A DNA stretch of 64,000 nucleotides from Aldrovandia affinis (taxonomy: Eukaryota > Chordata > Actinopteri > Notacanthiformes > Halosauridae): NCBI GenBank assembly GCA_029706075.1, contig JAINUG010000020.1, positions 6,105,860-6,169,859 on the forward strand. The letters run 5' to 3'. Below are positions 57,677-64,000 of this stretch, piece by piece. The notes under the pieces were generated by a model that had not been told where the DNA came from, did no database searches, and worked only from the letters and a program-made list of their open reading frames with translations. Made by a program: the position numbers and the translations under genes. Numbering within the stretch: position 1 is the stretch's first letter; each line of letters begins with the position of its first letter.

Positions 57677-58817
57677 ATATTATAACAAGACAAGATACAT
57701 ATAGGCTCTCAAAACCAACAAAAAGAAAATAAGGAAATAAACCAAGAAAAAAAACCCTCCAAAACAAAACTTTGGTCAGGGATGCCTGCACAAAGAGAAA
57801 GCCAAAAGAATCTTTAAAAATAAAAATGGGGGCGATTCAGTGCTCGGGCGCTCAGAGCGCGCCACCACTGGCATAGCTCACCCTCCATCTCTCTCTCGCT
57901 CCTCTCTTGTCCCTCAAAAAGTCAACCAAAAACATGGACCCTCTCAGTTATCAGGGAGGATCTCAGCAAGGACCTGTTCAGGGAGACAGAGGACACAACA
58001 AGGCCCCAGACCCGTCTGGCCACAAAGCACTCTCAAAACAGATGGTTTACATGTTCCGGGTCAGTGCATCCGTGGGGCAGTTCTCGGTATGGGCCCAGCG
58101 CCGTCTAGACATAAAGACCTGTTGGGGAGACGACCGTGAGCAGTCAGCCACGTGATTGAAAGGGATTGAGGGGGGGGGAGGCGCCCAACTACATTGTATT
58201 GTTGGTGTTTGAATATTGGGGGATGTAATTAGTCTGGAGAGGGTCTGGTACTGTCTCGGTGGATTTTGTTGGTGAAAGAAGTTGAGGGCTATTGCTAAAT
58301 ATGGTGGGGTTGGGCCTTATTTGTTTATTTACTGCTCTATGTTTTTGTTTTGTTCTATGCTTTTTTCCAATGACTTCTATCCAGTTGAGAGGGGGGTCAG
58401 ATTCGGTAGTGTCTGAGGAGGCCCATACCTTTCTGGAGAACCACCCTGCTAAACTCCAGACAGGGTGGTTGGGTTGGGTGCGGCACTGGTGTTCTTTCCC
58501 CCACCAGCCTGTCCGGCGGCACCCTGTACGGCTGCGTCTCCGGTCCCCAATCTCGCCGTGGTGCTGCTTCCCTCTCCTTCCCCCAGGTTCCATGTCAGGC
58601 GGACAGCGTAGTGTCGGTGCGTCCAGGGAGCTTCCATAGACGGTATTGGACCCCACCTAGTGACACTGGGAAAGAAAACACAGCACACCCAGGAATGACT
58701 GTTCCTTCCGGGAGGACAGTAACTAACAAAGGCCCCAAGGGGAGAAAAGGTTGCAAAGCCTCCTGTTTTAGTAGACCACAAACTCTGCTGGAAACCTCAC
58801 ATAAAGTATCTGTGTCC
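57677..58817. other. Unassigned sequence
   Basis: GC-richer than its neighbours, with overlapping frames on both strands (for example 58,189-58,656 minus, 155 codons). None resembles a protein I know. It abuts a truncated LINE and may be part of an unrecognised repeat. Confidence 0.3.
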
Positions 58818-59781
58818 AAAGATAGCAAGAAGTATTGGAATACTGGGTAAGACTAGATATATCTTGAATCAGAAAACTCTATATACACTGTACTGTACAC
58901 TCATTGTACCATATCTGTCATACTGTGTTGAAGTCTGGGGGAATACATATAAAAGCAACTTACAAAAGATATGCACACTACAAAAAAGAGCCATACGGAT
59001 AGTTCATCACGGTAGATATCTAGATCACACAAATGGTTTGTTTATAAAGAGTCAAACATTGAAATTCATGGACTTAGTCAAATTCAAAACTGCACAAATT
59101 ATGTTTTTAGCAATAAAAACATATTACCAAGCAACATTCAAAAAAATGTATAGGTAGAGAGGGGGTTATAATTTAAGAGGGACACTGATGTTAAAACAAC
59201 CTACTTTACGTACGACTCTTAAAAGTATGTGCATTTCAGTTTGTGGGGTATCACTCTGGAATGGTCTGGATGGGAGCATAAAGTTGAGCAATAACATTAA
59301 ACACTTTAAAGGCAGCTATAAACAAGCAATTATGGACAAGTACAAGAAAGAGGAGCTTGAGCAGTAATGCGACTGCTTAATAAGATAAGATAAGTTAGAC
59401 CTTTATAAATATATATAATATAAATAAATATAGATAATATAAATGAATATATATAATATAAATATATTTATTTTTGTTATATTTGTTATACTTAATATAT
59501 AAATAGATGTTTTGTTATATTTGTGATACTTAATGTACTGATATATTTTTGTTATATTTGTTATACTTAGGTTTAGAAAGAAACTGTATTTTATTTTCAT
59601 ATAATGTAAAATATTGTAAGGAAGGGGCAGGACTGGATAAGTGTTTTACTTCCTCCTGTCCCTTCTCGAACGCTTTTTTAGGACTGTATGGAAATAGTTT
59701 GTTAGACTATTTACCATTTTTAACTTGTTTCTATGTCTTCTATGTTCGAGACAAATAAAGATCAAATCAAATCAAATCAAA
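58818..59781 (+). mobile_element. CR1-like LINE, 3' fragment with (ATCAA)n tail
   Basis: A plus-strand frame encodes the end of a reverse transcriptase (TLIVPYLSYCVEVWGNTYKS NLQKI, LQKRAIRIV) to a stop at 59,155, followed in the same frame by the usual C-terminal box (YNLRGTLMLKQPTLRTTLKS, VSLWNGLDGSIKL). The 3' end carries atcaaatcaaatcaaatcaa. It is 5'-truncated and inactive. The Rex1/CR1 group is the best guess. Confidence 0.82.
59402..59571. repeat. AT-rich tandem repeat in LINE 3' region
   Basis: Repeated ttttgttatatttgttatac and ataaatatatataatat units. Confidence 0.8.
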
Positions 59782-60082
59782 ACCATTTTTAATGAGCATC
59801 AAAATGACACACTTATGAATGACACACTAGATCTTATGAAAAACAATTTCACACTGATGGGATACATGAAAAACACTACTATGTAGGCCGATATCAGATT
59901 TGAATGTAAACAGTCCAATGTAGGTGCTCTCCTGCTGACATGCTTACTGTATAAGCATGTGAGAGTCACGAGGCACCTTGTGCACAACTAGGAGAAATGC
60001 GATCTCAAGTAGGGAATAGATATACAACTCATAAATTGTGTGTAAACGAACAACCATATAACACAGATATAAAACCAATTAG

Positions 60083-60443
60083 CGGCACGGTGGTGCAGTG
60101 GATAGCACTGTCGCCTCACAGCAAGAAGGTCTCGGGTTCTAATCCAGGCCGGGGGCCTTTCTGTGCGGAGTTTGCATGTTCTCCCCGTGTCCGCGTGGGT
60201 TTCCTCGGGTACTCGGTTTCCTCTCACAGTCCAAAGACATGCACGTTAGGCTAATTGGAGAGTCTAAATTGCCTGTAGGTATGAGTGTGTGAGTGAATGG
60301 TGTGTGTGCCCTGCGATGGATTGGCGACCTGTCCAGGGTGTATTCCTGCCTCTCGCCCGGAACGCATGCTGGGATAGGCTCCAACCCCCCCCCGCGACCC
60401 TGACCAGGAATAAGCGGCTTAGATAATGGATGGATGGATGGAT
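60083..60443 (+). mobile_element. V-SINE, full length
   Basis: Head cggcacggtggtgcagtgga, V domain (gcatgttctccccgtgtccg, cagtccaaagacatgcacgt) and 3' end gcggcttagataatggatgg with a (GGAT)n tail. Same family as 51,929-52,287. Confidence 0.93.
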
Positions 60444-60878
60444 AAACTGTATCGGTTATGAGTGTAAACAAAGTCCAACTCTTGATTGAATGCCTTTTTA
60501 GGGTCTGATATATTCATATTATTAGCTAATCTTAGTCGGATGTGGGGAGGAACCGGTCATGTGCTGCAGAATGTTCAAACAGGACTCGTGACAGCATGGG
60601 GACTGCAGTGAGTTAAAAAAAACTAGAAATTCCTTTATTTGCCACCGCTTACAGGTAATAAATGACCAAATATTTAGTGTGTGTGTGTGTGTGTGTATAT
60701 TTGGTCTCTGTTCGGAGTGGGTTTCCTTGTGTGAGGGCCAATTTCTATGTCCAACAAACAAGTTGGCCTTTGGACAAGTCCAGAGGCAGTAAAACCTTAA
60801 AGTTTTACCCATCGTGGACCACTCCATTTAGCACAGGAAGCCCTTGAAAAGACTGACATTCCAGCATCTCTCCTGCAG

Positions 60879-61723
60879 GTTGGGCACCTTCCTCCTTTTG
60901 CGGATAATGAAGGATAGACATGAGCGCAGGTTTAACAGTGTCAGAGACAGCCAAGGAATCTTCTTTGTGTACTGGACAGTACAAGGTACTGACCCCACCA
61001 AACTCACCATATCAATTCAGCCATGCCACTCACTAAGGAACCTGAAGCAATAGCTACTTTGTTCCCTTGATTTCTCAGCATTGTGGGTATTCGTGACACT
61101 CCTGCCCACCCTGATCCTGAACACTGAGCGTCGCAACGAGCCCCTGGGCCCAAATGACTATGTGGGATAGGGCTTGTGGGGACTGGGATTTGCTACTGAG
61201 GCCATTGCTGACCAGCAGAAATTGAATTTTAAACAGGACCCCGAGAATATCGTACATGTCCCTAGTCTTTGTGGGTCCCCGAGTTTGGGTAATTAAAATC
61301 AAGTATGCAAAAGTGAGTAAACAAAAATTGAGGTTTAAGCCAAATTGTAACCCCATTATATTTGATCTCTTATGAGTATTTAGCAGTATTGTTTTACCAA
61401 TAGCATAGCATCACCAATGTCCTATACTGCCTCTCCCTCAGGGCAAGTTTATCCAGAGTGGACTGTGGGCATACAGCCGGCACCCGAACTACCTGGGCGA
61501 GATCCTACAGTGGTCAGGGCTCTTCCTCTCGGCCTGCTCTTTAATGAGGGGGGCCCAGCACCTCAGCGTGGTGTCACCGTTCTTCCTCTGGTTCCTTCTG
61601 CGGCATGTCAGCGGTATCCCCATTCTGGAGCAACAGACCCTGAAGAAGTGGGGGTCTGACCCAGCTTTCCAGAACTACATAAAAAATACTCCCCTACTCT
61701 GGCCCTGTCTCAAGTTCAAGTAA
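60879..61723 (+). CDS. DUF1295 / steroid 5-alpha-reductase-like membrane protein, 3' exons
   Basis: Three plus-strand exons (60,879-60,985, 61,079-61,251, 61,442-61,723) join in phase to about 187 residues of a DUF1295 protein. They start LGTFLLLRIMKDRHERRFN, continue through hydrophobic segments, hold the signature SGLWAYSRHPNYLGEILQWS and end NTPLLWPCLKFK. The family is predicted to be a multi-pass membrane reductase; its vertebrate substrate is not established. Family members run to about 260-300 residues, so the N-terminal exons are missing or unrecognised. In the middle exon a TAG at 61,168-61,170 replaces the expected tryptophan (GWGLWGLGF), and the donor after GAGAATATC is weak. A recent pseudogene or nonsense allele is likely, though the flanking residues are well kept. 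Confidence 0.8.
61168..61170 (+). other. In-frame TAG in the DUF1295 gene
   Basis: The frame reads PLGPNDYVG-stop-GLWGLGFATEA. A single base change from TGG to TAG would explain it. Confidence 0.75.
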
Positions 61724-61939
61724 TTCACCACACTTCCTTTATGGGAGTTGAATGAGGTGCAAAGGTTTAGCCCCAATTACTGGCCAATGGACCATATAGT
61801 TCTATTAGAATGATTTCCTTAGCCTTGATTGTATTGGTTGCATTAAAGCAAAAATATTTCTGGGTTCAGGCTAATGCTTTAGGTAATATAGGCTCAGTGC
61901 CAGTGTGAAAAAGGCACTTGCAACCAAAGCACTTATTTA

Positions 61940-62285
61940 TTCATTCATTCATTCATTCATTATCTTAACCCACTTATTCCTGGTCAGGGTCGCGGGGAGC
62001 TGGAGCCTATCCCAGCATGCATTGGGCGAGAGGCCTGGACAGGTCGCCAATCCATCACAGGGCACATACACCATTCACTCACACACTCATACCTACGGGC
62101 AATTTAGACTCTCCAATTAGCCTAACGTGCATGTCTTTGGACTGTCGGAGGAAACCGGAGTACCCGGAGGAAACCCACACGGGTAGAACATGCAAACTCC
62201 ACACAGAAAGGCCCCGGCCGGGATAAAACCCAGGACCTTCTTGCTGCGCGGCAACAGTGCTATCCACTGCAGCACCGTGCCGCTC
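61940..62285 (-). mobile_element. V-SINE, full length, minus orientation
   Basis: Reverse complement of the V-SINE: (ATTC)n tail at 61,938-61,960, V domain (acgtgcatgtctttggactg) and head ending gcaccgtgccgc. Near-identical ccaaagca..tattta direct repeats flank it. Confidence 0.92.
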
Positions 62286-62301
62286 CCAAAGCATCTATTT
62301 A

Positions 62302-63466
62302 AACTAGAAAATGGAAAGTGCCACTATGTCCTACATGTTAAAATTCATCCTGGTCACATAACAGGGTTTAGCCATTTTTGTTGCACTGTGATACATTTGT
62401 TTTGGAATAAATATGGATTACATCATTTACTATATTTACCATATAACAGGTGTTTTCAGACTTATGCAAAATTGCAAAATGAGAGCAAAGGAGACGTTTC
62501 TTTTTGTTACAAATGTATGCAGTATTTGTGAAAAACAGCACGTCCAAGTCCAACTATACAAACATGCACTCAATATGTATGCATTCAAACAGATGTGAAC
62601 CCACATGCCTTAGAGAAATGCAGACCAAAAACAAAGACCAGGCACAAACATTTCCCTTTAACAGTGTGTTCTAATACAAATAAGTCTTGGTAGGTCAGAT
62701 TGCTACTAAACCATTTCACCTTAGGTGGTGATGCACAAAACAACTGGGTTCTAAATCTCAGCAGTATTAGTAGTAGTAGTACTGTTAGTATTATTGCTAG
62801 TCTACAGCTCATAATAACATATTCAATTATGTTGTGTGGAAAAATAAAGAACTCAGGAATTGCTGAAATATGGGATAAATCGGTGAGAAATCACAATATG
62901 GGAGCAGGCGGGGAAAATGGTCTAAAATACGGGAGTTGGCAGATATTATTATACTATTATTTATTGAGATATTGAAATCTGAACATACTAAGGCAGCCAT
63001 TCTGGAGGCTTACACTTAAAAAAAACTATATACAACACGAAATATAAAACCCAGACAGAATTTAAGATTTAATTATGGTTAAGGAATGTGTATTATATAT
63101 AAATTGGACTGATTCTGAGATAGCACTGTTTGATTTGAGATGGAATGGCCCACCTCAAAAATTTTGGTTGAGGGTGTGAATTCCCCCCCCCCCTTATTGA
63201 ACACGCATGTTTCACCGCGTACCGTCATTTGTCGCCTAAATAAGACTATTGTTCTACCACTCAAAGGTATCTAATATTACTTTGTGTATCTAATATTACT
63301 TCTTCTTTTTTTTACCCCCTCTTGTTTACTCCTCAAATTTAAGCATGATCCTGATTGGTCCCTCGTTCGTCGCAGACCTGCCAATCTGGCTGGGTTGGAC
63401 CAGACATTCACTGTGGGAGGACCTGTGAGTAGTGATGGGAAGTTCGATTCACTGGTCAACACGATT
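62302..63466. other. Intergenic, no gene seen
   Basis: AT-rich. A run of 11 C lies near 63,184-63,194. No recognised exon or named repeat. Confidence 0.4.
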
Positions 63467-63997
63467 TTTCTTGCATGGGGTTTTTCAACGGATTCTAGCT
63501 AACTTTTGGGTGCTGAATCCAAATCTGGAATTAGTTTTTGCCTATCACATCAGGTTTTTTAACTATGAAAAATCATTATTTTTGAGAAAACAGCAATTTT
63601 ACACTCGAAGTTGAAAAACACTGTTGCATTAGAAGATCGATAGATGCAAAAATGTTTACAATGAAAGGTACCTACTTCAATTACAATATTTAATTGTAAA
63701 ACTTAGATTAGGTAGAGTCTTCACAGCTGCAAATCACAAAAAACATAAACTTATGTAAAACATGTTTTTATGACTTTGTAAAATTATTTTAAGGCCCTAA
63801 ATGAAGTAGTTTTGGTGAGAATAGTCAAGCTTTTGCTGTTTTATCCCCACCAACATTGCCAGACTGGATGGTCAACTTTTGTAAAATCCATGAATATGGA
63901 GCATAGATAGCACAAAAACTTGATGTGATAAAGCAAATCTGAGCTCAGATTTGGATTCAGCAGCCCAAAATTAGCCAAAAACAGTCCATGCAAGAAA
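63467..63997. mobile_element. 531-bp inverted-repeat (MITE-like) element
   Basis: The left end tttcttgcatggggtttttc, then gctaacttttgggtgctgaa tccaaatctg, is mirrored at the right (reverse complement tttcttgcatggactgtttt, gctaattttgggctgctgaa tccaaatctg) over about 65 bp. The interior is AT-rich and non-coding. No target duplication was recognised. Confidence 0.8.
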
Positions 63998-64000
63998 GAA

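Noticed and set aside
58189-58656. 155-codon minus-strand frame
   Set aside because: No recognisable domain, overlaps a plus-strand frame of similar length and lies next to repeat debris; kept as unassigned.

Overview
The window looks like nuclear DNA from a ray-finned (teleost) fish. The protein-coding exons are close to vertebrate RBBP5 and PPAR-delta, introns follow GT-AG rules, and the intergenic DNA is packed with teleost-typical repeats: Tc1/mariner elements, V-type SINEs, L2/CR1-like LINEs, hAT and piggyBac miniatures and a Ty3/gypsy element. The species cannot be named from the sequence. Nothing prokaryotic was seen (no operons, CRISPR array or ribosomal RNA).

Layout. (1) 1-3,929: no recognised coding sequence, downstream of rbbp5 and perhaps holding its last exon or 3' UTR. 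(2) 3,930-15,899, minus strand: rbbp5, a core subunit of KMT2/SET1 H3K4 methyltransferase complexes. Thirteen coding exons are placed with consistent reading phase (534 full codons). Its introns hold two full-length but decayed Tc1-like elements and a third Tc1-like element split by a 1,244-bp hAT element with a perfect 8-bp target duplication. A CRE palindrome and an E2F-like site lie about 400 bp upstream of the start codon. (3) 16.3-29.3 kb: intergenic, with LINE and SINE debris, a 422-bp near-palindrome, a MITE and a decayed coding fragment at 17.8-18.35 kb. (4) 29,285-46,385, minus strand: ppard, seven coding exons encoding 538 residues, with a long A/B domain and two tiny uORFs just before the start. 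Its largest intron holds a broken Gmr1-like Ty3/gypsy element (integrase before reverse transcriptase) whose end is joined to a Tc1-like element flanked by inverted copies of the LTR end. (5) 46.4-57.7 kb: mostly upstream sequence of ppard with SINEs, a pair of 184-bp hAT-type MITEs, a possible 5' non-coding exon near 56.3 kb and a 504-bp piggyBac-type mini-element. (6) 57.7-64 kb: a CR1-like LINE fragment, the last three exons of a plus-strand DUF1295 (steroid-reductase-like) membrane protein gene carrying an in-frame TAG, two V-SINEs, and a 531-bp inverted-repeat element at the window end.

rbbp5 (chromatin) and ppard (nuclear receptor) lie in tandem on the same strand about 13 kb apart. They are separate genes with no sign of joint function beyond proximity. 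The most unusual structures are the LTR/Tc1 palindrome at 41,980-43,740, the palindromic repeat at 20 kb, and the possible nonsense codon in the DUF1295 gene. No wholly new biological system was found.
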